From: an uncultured Porphyromonadaceae bacterium
GTDB lineage: Bacteria > Bacteroidota > Bacteroidia > Bacteroidales > Muribaculaceae
Length of the DNA stretch: 32,160 nucleotides
Reading direction: 5' to 3'
NCBI GenBank assembly: GCA_946187345.1
Contig: CAMHQD010000026.1
Coordinates: forward strand, 1 to 32,160
Shown: positions 1 to 8,046 of the stretch, one piece after another
How the letters are laid out: each line of letters begins with the position of its first letter
Position numbering within the stretch: position 1 is the stretch's first letter
Translations under genes and position numbers: made by a program
Notes under the pieces: model-generated
Told to the model about the DNA's origin: nothing
The model's database searches: none
Seen by the model: the letters and a program-made list of their open reading frames with translations, nothing else

Positions 1-40
1 TGATGGTGGTCCATCGCGCGCGCCGTGTGCAACGGTTCAC

Positions 41-80
41 ACTTTGTACTTCGTACTTCGAACTTTGTACTTCGTACTTT
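41..80. repeat. Two tandem copies of a ~21-bp intergenic repeat
   Basis: The unit ACTTTGTACTTCGTACTTCGA (41-61) is followed at once by a second copy differing only at its last bases (62-80). It lies just beyond the stop codon of the minus-strand prolyl isomerase gene. It has no reading-frame role that I can see and looks like a simple intergenic repeat. No gene is visible in 1-86. Confidence 0.7.
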
Positions 81-86
81 GTCATG

Positions 87-1460
87 CTACTTGTTGTCGT
101 CTTGGTTGAGCCAATCGTAGCGGAACTCGCAGTCGCGCCATGCCGGTTCGATGTAGACGTAGGTTGTCCGTTGCTTCTCTTTAATCCAGTTGGTGATGAT
201 TTTCTGCTTCTGGTTTGCCTCACACATGTCCTTGATGGTCTGGTAATCCTCGCCGATGTCTGCCTTGTGCCCTTCGATGCGCTCCATCAGGCGGACGATA
301 CACACCTGGTCGCGGTGGGTTTTGGCGTTGTTCATCACAAACGGCTCGCTCACGTCACCCGGCTGCATCTTGTCGATAATCTTGCCCACCTCGGCAGGCA
401 GGTCTTGCATCTCGAAGCGGCTGCTATGGGTCTGTTCATTGAGCATAATGCCGCTATTGTTGCGTGAGTCCTTGTCTTGGGAAATGTAGAACGCGGCATC
501 CTTGAAGTCCAGTTTGCCGGCAACGATGTCGGTGCGCACCGAGTCAAGGCGGTTGATCGCGTCTATCAAATCGCTATCCGAAACCTTGGGGCGGAGCAGG
601 ATGTGGCGGGTGTTGATGCGGTCACCGCGCTTCTCAATGAGTTGGAGAATATGGTAGCCATCCTCGGCTTCCACAATGTTGCTCACACGCTTGGTGTCAC
701 TGAGGTTGAATGCCGCGGTGGCATACTCGGGCAGAAGCACCGAGCGGCTTTGAAAACCCGTCTCGCCGCCGTAGACGCTTGTCGCCTGGTCCTCGCTATA
801 GAGGATGGCGAGCGTCGAGAACTCACTCTCGCCGTTAGTCACGCGGGCGGCATAGTCACGCAGTCGCGCCTTCACCTCGTCAATCTCCTGCTGTGGAATG
901 GTGGGATTGACTGTGATAATCTGCACCACCACTTGCAGCGGGATATAAGGCAGGGAATCTTTAGGAATGGTGTTGAAGAACCGGCGCACGTCAGATGGTG
1001 TGGCCTTGACCTTCTCGGTGAGAGAGCGTTGCACCATCTGGATGGCATACTGGTCACGGAACATATCCATCAAGCGCTCGCGCATGAGCGGCATGGGCTG
1101 ATGGAAGTATTCCTCCACCTTCTCCTTGCTGCCGAGATTGGCGATGTAGTAATTGATGCGGCTGTCAACCTCTTTAGCCACCTGAGTGTCTTGCACCTGC
1201 ACCGTGTCGAGTTTTGCCTGGTGGAGGAACAACTTGTCGATGGCCATCTGCTCGGGAATGACACAATATGGATTACCGGCGAGTTCCACACGCTCATATT
1301 GCATGTTGAGGTATTGCTCCTCGACCTCGCTCTTGAAAATGGGCTCGTCGCCCACAACCCACACCACCTCCTCGGCGATATTGTTCTGGGCGGCGATTTG
1401 CGCCATGCCGGCGCCAAAGAGCAGCGCCATGGGCAACATCAGTTGTCTTGCTGTTATCAT
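87..1460 (-). CDS. PpiC/SurA-type periplasmic peptidylprolyl isomerase
   Basis: The 457-residue protein has an N-terminal signal peptide (about residues 1-24, ending near AQIAAQ), a SurA-like chaperone N-domain, and two parvulin-type rotamase regions. The second begins near NTRHILLRP, a typical PpiC strand. Proteins of this family help outer-membrane and secreted proteins fold in the periplasm by prolyl cis-trans isomerisation. The start codon lies 3 bp beyond the stop of the upstream isomerase gene, so the two are almost certainly co-transcribed and perhaps translationally coupled. SurA of E. coli is similar in size (about 430 residues), but I cannot show orthology; Bacteroidales usually carry several such paralogs. 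The family call is secure. The exact substrate is unknown. Confidence 0.88.
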   Translation of the reverse strand: MITARQLMLPMALLFGAGMAQIAAQNNIAEEVVWVVGDEPIFKSEVEEQYLNMQYERVELAGNPYCVIPEQMAIDKLFLHQAKLDTVQVQDTQVAKEVDSRINYYIANLGSKEKVEEYFHQPMPLMRERLMDMFRDQYAIQMVQRSLTEKVKATPSDVRRFFNTIPKDSLPYIPLQVVVQIITVNPTIPQQEIDEVKARLRDYAARVTNGESEFSTLAILYSEDQATSVYGGETGFQSRSVLLPEYATAAFNLSDTKRVSNIVEAEDGYHILQLIEKRGDRINTRHILLRPKVSDSDLIDAINRLDSVRTDIVAGKLDFKDAAFYISQDKDSRNNSGIMLNEQTHSSRFEMQDLPAEVGKIIDKMQPGDVSEPFVMNNAKTHRDQVCIVRLMERIEGHKADIGEDYQTIKDMCEANQKQKIITNWIKEKQRTTYVYIEPAWRDCEFRYDWLNQDDNK

Positions 1461-1463
1461 CGT

Positions 1464-3407
1464 TTATCTGAGAGTGTCTAACACTTTCTTGTTGATTTTG
1501 ACCGGATACTTGGCTTTGAGTTCGTCAATCCACCGTTTCTCGAGCACGTCTTGATAGTCGCTTGTCACGCGTCCGCGGACATCGTCCAGACCGGTAGGCT
1601 GGTCGATGAGGCCGCCGTCAAGCACCATCGCGGTGGCGTAGTTCTTGTAGGGCATTTCCGTGCCGGCGCCAAACACGACATAGTCGGCCAACTTGTTGTC
1701 TCCCTTCTTGACGGTCATGCGGTCCATCTTGATGGCTCCGCCGTGGGCGTGGAAGAGTTTCTGCGCGATTGTGTCGACGGGCAGGCTGCGGTCGATGCCG
1801 GCCAGGCTGGCCTTGACCGCCTGCAGCACGCTGTCGTTGCGGGCGCTGAGGATGACGCCCTTGAAGCGGGGTTCACTCCAGAGGTAGTCGTCGCGGTGCT
1901 CGGCGTAGTAGCGCTCGAGGCCGATGGTGTCGGCGCTGGCGCCTTTCCAGATGCGGCGGTCGCTGATTTCAAAGAGCAACATGCCGTCGCGGTACTCGCC
2001 CATGAGGTTGCGGAAGTCGGCATTGTCTTCAATAATGTGGTTGGAGTAATGCTCCATCACGGCATTGTCGGCCTCGGAGGCGAGTTGCGTCTTGATATAG
2101 TCGATGGCGTAGGCGCGGTTGGTGATGGGCAGAGTGTCGAGTTTCGATGAGAGTTCGCCCACGCTGAGTTTGCGTCCGGCAAAGGAGCAAGCCGTCTGGG
2201 TTGACTTGCGCATCACGTTCTCGACAAACGCCTTGTTGTAGCCGCCGGCCTTGACCAAAGCCTTGTCAATCCATTTGTCCAGACCCTTATCCATCTTGAA
2301 GCCGTATTGAGCCTTCATGCGGTCGATTACCGCCTGACGCGGAGCCTTTGAGAACTCCTCATCGCTGGTGATGGTCTTGACGATGCGGTCGCGCAACTCG
2401 TCGAACGACGGCGTGGGGCGGCTGTCGATGCGCTTGATGATGTGGTAGCCAAAGACGCTCTCCACGGGGCGGCTCACTTCGCCGTTGGCCAGCGAGAATG
2501 CCACGTTCTCAAACTCGGGCACCATCCGTCCGCGTGTCACCCACGGCAGCATACCGCCGCGGCTCTTTGTCTGGAAGTCGTCGCTATGGCGGGCGGCCAT
2601 CTCGGTGAAGTCGGCACCGGCCTGGATAGAGTCACACACGAGTTCCATCTCGGCGAGCATGGCGGCCTTGATGCTGTCGTTGAGTTTGTTGCGGTCAAAC
2701 ATTTTGAGGATGTGGGCCGTGAGTACCGAGCCCTCATCGGGACGGTCGCCGTTGACGCGTATCATGTGCACGCCATATTTGGTGGCAAACGGTTGGCTGA
2801 TTTGCCCCACGGGCGTTTCAAAGGCCACGTTCTCCCATGCCGCGGGGAAAATGCCGGCCATCACGTAGCCATAGTGGCCCATGTTGCGCCTGACCGACGG
2901 GTCAACAGAGTAGTGGACGGCAATGCTGTCCCAACTCTCGCCGGCGAGGATGCGGCCACGCAGGCTGTCCATGAGAGCGAGTTGACGATGCTGCTCGTCG
3001 ATGGTCTTGCCCGGCATGAGCATCATGTGGTCAACATCGACATTGCGCAAATGGTGGGCATAGATGCGGTGGGCCTCACGGTCAATAACGCTGCTATCGG
3101 CCAAAAACGGGCCAACTATGTCCTTGCGGTAACCCTCCAGCTCATCGCGGAAGGCCTTGGTGGTGTCTAAGCCGGCGGCCTCGGCATCGGCCACCTTGAG
3201 CTTATAGGTGACAAAACGGTCAACATACTGGTCGAGGCTCTCTTTCTCAACCTGTTGCTGTGAGTTCTTGTTGTAAAGATAGTTGAACTCGCTCAAGTGG
3301 ACGTCCTTGCCATTGATGGTCATTAACACAGGGTCGCTTGCGCCCACCGTTAACAACGCGCCAACGCCGATAGCGCCGGCGAGCATGATTTTGCCAATTG
3401 TATTCAT
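1464..3407 (-). CDS. Large PpiC-type peptidylprolyl isomerase (two rotamase domains)
   Basis: The 647-residue protein begins with a signal peptide (about residues 1-24, MNTIGKIMLAGAIGVGALL) and is expected in the periplasm or tethered to the inner membrane. Two PpiC domains are recognisable by the repeated pattern of G-x-L-x-W/Y ... F-E-x-x-A-F ... G-x-x-S-x-P-x-x-x-x-x-G-Y/H-H-x-I (about residues 120-215 and 230-325). The C-terminal half (about 330-647) is a long region I do not recognise. It is the first gene of a two-gene operon with the smaller isomerase. A TAnnTTTG promoter box lies about 50 bp upstream of the start. The pairing of two isomerases suggests a shared role in folding outer-membrane proteins, which is inference from family knowledge. 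Confidence 0.85.
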   Translation of the reverse strand: MNTIGKIMLAGAIGVGALLTVGASDPVLMTINGKDVHLSEFNYLYNKNSQQQVEKESLDQYVDRFVTYKLKVADAEAAGLDTTKAFRDELEGYRKDIVGPFLADSSVIDREAHRIYAHHLRNVDVDHMMLMPGKTIDEQHRQLALMDSLRGRILAGESWDSIAVHYSVDPSVRRNMGHYGYVMAGIFPAAWENVAFETPVGQISQPFATKYGVHMIRVNGDRPDEGSVLTAHILKMFDRNKLNDSIKAAMLAEMELVCDSIQAGADFTEMAARHSDDFQTKSRGGMLPWVTRGRMVPEFENVAFSLANGEVSRPVESVFGYHIIKRIDSRPTPSFDELRDRIVKTITSDEEFSKAPRQAVIDRMKAQYGFKMDKGLDKWIDKALVKAGGYNKAFVENVMRKSTQTACSFAGRKLSVGELSSKLDTLPITNRAYAIDYIKTQLASEADNAVMEHYSNHIIEDNADFRNLMGEYRDGMLLFEISDRRIWKGASADTIGLERYYAEHRDDYLWSEPRFKGVILSARNDSVLQAVKASLAGIDRSLPVDTIAQKLFHAHGGAIKMDRMTVKKGDNKLADYVVFGAGTEMPYKNYATAMVLDGGLIDQPTGLDDVRGRVTSDYQDVLEKRWIDELKAKYPVKINKKVLDTLR

Positions 3408-3454
3408 TATTCAGTTGTTCGTTATTCTCGAATGATATAACGTTTTAATCGACG

Positions 3455-3462
3455 CAAAATTA
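3455..3462 (-). promoter_or_regulatory. Bacteroidota -7 box for the isomerase operon
   Basis: On the minus strand the sequence reads TAATTTTG, matching the TAnnTTTG box of the Bacteroidota primary sigma factor. It sits 48 bp before the start at 3407. No clear TTTG -33 element is seen at the expected spacing. Confidence 0.5.
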
Positions 3463-3481
3463 TGTTTTTTACTTTTTTTAT

Positions 3482-3513
3482 GGTTTAGGGGTTGAGCGGT
3501 TTAGGGGTTGAGC
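3482..3513. repeat. 16-bp perfect tandem repeat (2 copies)
   Basis: GGTTTAGGGGTTGAGC occurs twice head to tail (3482-3497, 3498-3513) in the spacer between recQ and the isomerase operon. It is followed by a short GCGC-TATC-GCGC inverted repeat (3517-3528). Confidence 0.7.
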
Positions 3514-3577
3514 CTCGCGCTATCGCGCTCGGGGATAATAGATTTGTCTCCGGAACGGCCAGACCCTACATTTATTC

Positions 3578-3597
3578 CCATTTGCGATAGCAAATGG
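3578..3597 (-). terminator. Perfect 8-bp hairpin after recQ, weak terminator candidate
   Basis: CCATTTGC and GCAAATGG flank a 4-base loop, 23 bp beyond the recQ stop. There is no T-run after the stem, so it may be an mRNA-end stabilising hairpin rather than an intrinsic terminator. Confidence 0.3.
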
Positions 3598-3620
3598 CTC
3601 AATCTCTCAACCTCTCAACG

Positions 3621-5798
3621 TTAATTTCCCATGTCGCTGAGAAACTTGATGCGCACCAAGCGTATCTCCTCGTCAGTAAAATCATCGCCGAGGGCATCGC
3701 GCGCATCGTCGAGGCTGTCGGTGCTGCTGGTGCGGAAGTAGTCGTAGATGTCATCCTGGATGTCCCTGTCCAATTGACGCTCCTCCAAGAAATAGTCAAT
3801 ATTGATGCGGTAGCCGGCATAGACGATGGCCTCAAGTTCATCGAGCAATTCCTCGAAGTCCATGCCTTTGCTCTCGGCCAAGGCGTCAAGCGAAATCTTG
3901 TGGTCAATGCAACGGATCAGTTCCGGACGGAAACTGCTCTTGCGTTGCACAGAGCGGACCACACGGAGGTCCATTGGACGCTCAATCTCGTTCTCGTCAA
4001 CATATTTCTTGATTAAGTCGACAAACTCTTGACCATACCGTTTGGCCTTGCCTGAGCCGACGCCCGGCAGGTTCTGCAACTCCTCGACGGTGATTGGATA
4101 GGTGGTGGCCATCGCGTCGATGGAGGGATCCTGGAAGATGACGTATGGCGGCAGTTTCTGCCGTGAGGCAACTTTCTTGCGCAAGTCCTTGAGTATGGCG
4201 GCCAACTCGGGATCCAGGGCGCCGCCGCCCTCATTGGAGTCGGTTGCCGTGTCATCAAAGTTGCGGTCTTCAACAACCATGAACGGCTCCTTGCTCTGCA
4301 GAAAACGGAGGCCCGCCTCGGTGAGCTTGAGCACGCCATAATTCTCGATGCGCTTCTCGATATATCCGGCAAGGATGCCCTGGTGAATTATAGCGTTTAG
4401 CAGTGTCTCATCCACGTCGGCCAAACTGCCGAAGCACTCGGCTTCCTCGTGGCGGTAACTCTGCACATCGGCTGTGGCCTTGCCCTTTAGCACATTAATA
4501 ATATAGTCGGCCTTGAAACGTTCGTTTAACTCAATGATGGCCTCAAGGGCGGCGCGCAACTCGTCGCCCGCCTCAACCTTCTTGGGCGGATTGAGGCAGT
4601 TGTCACAGTTGCCGCAGTATTCTTGCTCATATGGCTCGCCGAAGTAGTGCAGTAGTGTGCGCCGCCGGCAGACGCTCGACTCGGCGTAGGCGGCGGTCTC
4701 CTTCAGTAATTGCCTGCCAATCTCCTGCTCGGCCAACGGTTTGCCCTGCATGAACTTTTCCAGTTTGTCAAGGTCGCGATGAGCGAAGAAAGTGATGCAG
4801 CGCCCCTCGCCGCCGTCACGGCCGGCGCGCCCCGTCTCTTGATAGTAGCCTTCCAGGCTCTTGGGAATATCGTAGTGAATGACGAAGCGCACGTCCGGCT
4901 TGTCAATGCCCATGCCAAAAGCGATGGTTGCCACGATGACGTCAATCTCCTCCATCAAGAAGGCGTCCTGAGTGGCCGAGCGCGTGGCGCTGTCCATGCC
5001 GGCGTGGTAAGCCATGGCGCGGATGTTGTTGACGCGCAGCGTCTCGGCAAGTTCCTCCACGCTCTTGCGGCTCAGGCAGTAGATGATGCCACTCTTTCCC
5101 TCGTTGTCACGGATAAAGCGGATGATGTCACGGTCAACATGTTTGGTCTTGGGGCGCACCTCGTAGTAGAGGTTCGGACGGTTGAATGATGACTTGAAAA
5201 CCACGGCGTCTGCCATGCCCAGGTTCTTCTGGATGTCGTGTTGCACCTTGGGCGTGGCGGTTGCCGTCAAGGCGATGATGGGGCGTCTGCCGATGCTCTC
5301 GATGAGCGGCCGGATGTTGCGGTATTCCGGCCGGAAGTCGTGTCCCCACTCCGAGATGCAATGGGCCTCGTCGACGGCGTAAAAGGAGATAGGTACCGAG
5401 CGCAGGAATTCGACATTCTCGGTCTTGGTGAGCGTCTCCGGCGCGACATATAGCATCTTGGTGTTGCCGGCCAGCACATCCGCCTTGACCTGCTCCACGG
5501 CTTGACGCGTGAGCGACGAGTTGAGGAAGTGGGCCACGGCATCGTTCTCGCTATAATGGCGCATCGCGTCCACCTGGTTTTTCATCAACGCGATGAGCGG
5601 CGAGATAACTATTGCCAGGCCGTCCATCATCAGCGCCGGCAACTGGTAGCACAGCGACTTGCCGCCGCCGGTGGGCATGAGCACAAAGGTGTCACGCTCG
5701 GCCAGCACGTTGGCGATGACGGCCTCTTGGTTGCCCTTGAAGGTGTCGAAGCCGAAGTGCTCCTTCAAGTTTTCAATGAGTTCTTGTCGGTTAACCAT
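3621..5798 (-). CDS. recQ: ATP-dependent DNA helicase RecQ
   Basis: The 725-residue protein is a 3'-5' DNA helicase of the RecQ family, acting in recombination and fork repair. Visible motifs in order: Walker A (TGGGKS, about residues 43-48), DEAH box (143-146) followed by CISEWGHDFRPEY, motif VI (QETGRAGRDG), the zinc-binding RecQ-Ct region with its cysteines (SVCRRR, then YCGNCDNC), a winged-helix RQC, and an HRDC-like domain (about residues 535-600 with LPPYVIF and LPGVGSGKAKRYG). About 100 more residues follow than in E. coli RecQ (609), ending in an acidic helical tail likely corresponding to the helix-turn-helix extension of many Bacteroidota RecQ proteins. It lies 48 bp downstream of clpX on the same strand. 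Bacteroidota often carry more than one RecQ, so this is one paralog. Confidence 0.95.
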   Translation of the reverse strand: MVNRQELIENLKEHFGFDTFKGNQEAVIANVLAERDTFVLMPTGGGKSLCYQLPALMMDGLAIVISPLIALMKNQVDAMRHYSENDAVAHFLNSSLTRQAVEQVKADVLAGNTKMLYVAPETLTKTENVEFLRSVPISFYAVDEAHCISEWGHDFRPEYRNIRPLIESIGRRPIIALTATATPKVQHDIQKNLGMADAVVFKSSFNRPNLYYEVRPKTKHVDRDIIRFIRDNEGKSGIIYCLSRKSVEELAETLRVNNIRAMAYHAGMDSATRSATQDAFLMEEIDVIVATIAFGMGIDKPDVRFVIHYDIPKSLEGYYQETGRAGRDGGEGRCITFFAHRDLDKLEKFMQGKPLAEQEIGRQLLKETAAYAESSVCRRRTLLHYFGEPYEQEYCGNCDNCLNPPKKVEAGDELRAALEAIIELNERFKADYIINVLKGKATADVQSYRHEEAECFGSLADVDETLLNAIIHQGILAGYIEKRIENYGVLKLTEAGLRFLQSKEPFMVVEDRNFDDTATDSNEGGGALDPELAAILKDLRKKVASRQKLPPYVIFQDPSIDAMATTYPITVEELQNLPGVGSGKAKRYGQEFVDLIKKYVDENEIERPMDLRVVRSVQRKSSFRPELIRCIDHKISLDALAESKGMDFEELLDELEAIVYAGYRINIDYFLEERQLDRDIQDDIYDYFRTSSTDSLDDARDALGDDFTDEEIRLVRIKFLSDMGN

Positions 5799-5846
5799 GG
5801 TTCTTTGTTTTTGGGTAAGGGGCGGCTCTCTATTCTCTACTCAGAT

Positions 5847-7109
5847 TCAGTTGGCGCTGATGGCAGTGTCGAACATTGATTGCGCGAGTTGCCGCTTGGC
5901 GTACTCACGGGTGAGGTGGAACTCCTTGGCGCCGGAAGATGGAACCTCAAACATCGCTTGCATCATCACGGTCTCGAAGATGGAGCGCAGGCCGCGCGCG
6001 CCAAGTTTGAACTCGATGGCTTTCTCGACGACAAAGTCGAGCATATCATCGTCAATCTTGAGTGTGACGCCATCCATTGACATGAGTTTGATATATTGCT
6101 TGACGATGGCGTTCTTGGGCTCAACGAGGATGCGCCGGAGGGCATCCTTGTCGAGCGGCTCAAGGTTGGTGAGCACCGGCAGGCGTCCAACAATCTCGGG
6201 AATAAGGCCAAAGGCTCGCAGGTCTTGCGGAGCCACGAAGTGCAGTAACCGCTCGCGGTCCTCACGACTGATGCGTGCTCCGGCAGTGCCGTATCCCACC
6301 ACGTGGGTATTGAGGCGCATGGCGATTTTACGCTCGATTCCCTCAAAGGCGCCGCCGCAGATGAAGAGGATATTCTTAGTGTCAACGGCAATCATCTTTT
6401 GCTCAGGGTGCTTGCGCCCTCCTTGTGGCGGTACGTTCACCACCGATCCTTCAAGCAGTTTGAGCAAGCCTTGCTGCACGCCCTCGCCGCTCACGTCGCG
6501 TGTGATGGACGGGTTGTCGCCCTTGCGCGCGATTTTGTCAATCTCGTCGATAAACACGATACCACGTTCGGCATCGGCCACATTGTAGTCGCAAGCCGCC
6601 AGCAGCCGCGTGAGCAGGCTCTCAATGTCTTCGCCCACATATCCGGCCTCGGTCAGCACCGTCGCGTCAACAATGGCAAATGGAACCTTGAGCAGCCGCG
6701 CGATGGTGCGCGCCAGCAGAGTCTTGCCCGTGCCCGTCGGCCCGACGATGATGATGTTGCTCTTTTCAATTTCAACCTCGTCATCAGGGTCCTGGGCCAG
6801 ACGCTTATAGTGGTTATAGACTGCTACCGATAAGTATTTCTTGGCCTCGTCTTGTCCGATCACATATTGATCGAGATATTCCTTGATTTTCTCCGGTTTT
6901 GGCAGTTCCGTCAATCTCAAGCCCAATTCTCCGGTCTTGCGGTGCCGGAACTTCGCTTGCAACTGTTCCTGTATCATCTCGTTGGCTCGCTCGGCGCAGT
7001 CGTTGCAGATGTTGCCGGCCAATCCCGGTATCAGCAACTGCACTTCGCTCTCAGGACGACCGCAGAAACTGCAAAAGTCTTCAATATCGTTATTTCTTCT
7101 TCTTGCCAT
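5847..7109 (-). CDS. clpX: ATP-dependent Clp protease ATP-binding subunit ClpX
   Basis: The 420-residue AAA+ unfoldase unfolds tagged proteins and feeds them to ClpP. The N-terminal zinc-binding domain has four cysteines (C13, C16, C35, C38). Walker A reads GPTGTGKT, Walker B is FIDEIDKIA, and the sensor and C-terminal small domain (GARGLRSIFE) are intact. The length agrees with ClpX of other bacteria (about 410-425). The ATG start overlaps the clpP stop by one base (TAATG), implying translational coupling and balanced synthesis of the two subunits. Confidence 0.97.
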   Translation of the reverse strand: MARRRNNDIEDFCSFCGRPESEVQLLIPGLAGNICNDCAERANEMIQEQLQAKFRHRKTGELGLRLTELPKPEKIKEYLDQYVIGQDEAKKYLSVAVYNHYKRLAQDPDDEVEIEKSNIIIVGPTGTGKTLLARTIARLLKVPFAIVDATVLTEAGYVGEDIESLLTRLLAACDYNVADAERGIVFIDEIDKIARKGDNPSITRDVSGEGVQQGLLKLLEGSVVNVPPQGGRKHPEQKMIAVDTKNILFICGGAFEGIERKIAMRLNTHVVGYGTAGARISREDRERLLHFVAPQDLRAFGLIPEIVGRLPVLTNLEPLDKDALRRILVEPKNAIVKQYIKLMSMDGVTLKIDDDMLDFVVEKAIEFKLGARGLRSIFETVMMQAMFEVPSSGAKEFHLTREYAKRQLAQSMFDTAISAN

Positions 7110-7783
7110 TACTTCTTCGCTTTGTCGAGCACGCGGTCAATCATGCCGTAGTCAAGAGCCTCGGCGGCGGTCATCCAATAGTCGCGGTCGCTGTCGGCGT
7201 ACACACGGTCGTAGTCTTGGCCGCTATGATCGGCGATGATGCGGTAGAGTTCTTGCTTGAGTTTGATAATCTCACGGCTGGTAATCTCGATGTCGCTTGC
7301 CTGACCCTGGATGCCGCCCATCGGCTGGTGAATCATCACGCGCGAGTGCTTCAGGGCGTAGCGCTTGCCTTTCTCGCCGGCAACGAGCAACACGGCCGCC
7401 ATACTCGCGGCCATGCCGGTGCAGATCGTCGACACGTCACTCTGGATGTACTGCATCGTGTCATAGATGCCCAGACCGTCATACACCGACCCGCCCGGCG
7501 AGTTGATGTAGAGCGAAATATCTTTGCCTGGATCCGCGCTGTCAAGGTAAAGCAACTGTGCCTGAATTACATTGGCGGCATAACTGGTCACCTCGGTGCC
7601 CATAAATATGATGCGGTCCATCATCAATCGGGAGAACACGTCGAGTTGAGTAACGTTGAGTTGGCGCTCCTCCATGATGGTGGGGGAGATGTAGTCGGCG
7701 TTGATGTGGTGGCGGTATTGGTCCAGAGAGAGGCCGTTCATGCCAAGATGGTGAACGGCAAATTTACGGAAGTCGTCTTGCAT
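7109..7783 (-). CDS. clpP: ATP-dependent Clp protease proteolytic subunit ClpP
   Basis: The 224-residue serine peptidase forms the tetradecameric chamber used by ClpX. The catalytic triad is visible: Ser127 in GMAASMAAV, His152 in MIHQPMGG, and Asp201 in DSDRDYWM, with the same spacing as S97/H122/D171 of E. coli ClpP. An N-terminal extension of about 30 residues relative to E. coli may include a propeptide. The gene is preceded by a TACCTTTG promoter box and co-transcribed with clpX. Confidence 0.97.
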   Translation of the reverse strand: MQDDFRKFAVHHLGMNGLSLDQYRHHINADYISPTIMEERQLNVTQLDVFSRLMMDRIIFMGTEVTSYAANVIQAQLLYLDSADPGKDISLYINSPGGSVYDGLGIYDTMQYIQSDVSTICTGMAASMAAVLLVAGEKGKRYALKHSRVMIHQPMGGIQGQASDIEITSREIIKLKQELYRIIADHSGQDYDRVYADSDRDYWMTAAEALDYGMIDRVLDKAKK

Positions 7784-7823
7784 AATAGTGCTTTGTCGTT
7801 AAGTTCTATTTGTGAAATGTTTT

Positions 7824-7831
7824 CAAAGGTA
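7824..7831 (-). promoter_or_regulatory. Promoter -7 box for clpPX
   Basis: The minus strand reads TACCTTTG, a textbook TAnnTTTG box, 41 bp before the clpP start. An A-rich stretch lies upstream. No convincing -33 TTTG is seen. Confidence 0.6.
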
Positions 7832-7873
7832 CAACTTTTTTTTGAATTACCATAACTTTTTATAGTTTTTTTA

Positions 7874-7909
7874 CAAAAAAAGTGCCGCCATCAATGACAA
7901 CACTTTTTG
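7874..7909 (-). terminator. Candidate intrinsic terminator between tig and clpP
   Basis: On the minus strand, AAAAAGTG and CACTTTTT are separated by 16 bases and the right arm runs straight into a T-run. The stem is AU-rich, so termination is probably partial. It lies between trigger factor and clpP, upstream of the clpP promoter box. Confidence 0.45.
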
Positions 7910-7964
7910 TTTGAATGTGGGGTCACAATTAATTGCATCCGTCGCAATTCCGGTACTTATAAAC

Positions 7965-8005
7965 ACTGATTGCCATGAATTATCCATTAATCCAAGGCAA
8001 TCAGT
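7965..8005. repeat. Perfect 10-bp inverted repeat with 21-bp spacer
   Basis: ACTGATTGCC (7965-7974) is mirrored by GGCAATCAGT (7996-8005). It lies in the 263-bp spacer after the tig stop. It could be an mRNA 3'-end hairpin or a protein-binding site. There is no T-run. The spacer holds no gene. Confidence 0.5.
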
Positions 8006-8046
8006 ATAGTATTGCTCCTCGTTTACAAGAGGTGGAGGGAGGCTCT

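Noticed and set aside
477-1481. Long plus-strand frame opposite the smaller prolyl isomerase
   Set aside because: Antisense shadow of a well-supported isomerase gene; no family likeness and no promoter.
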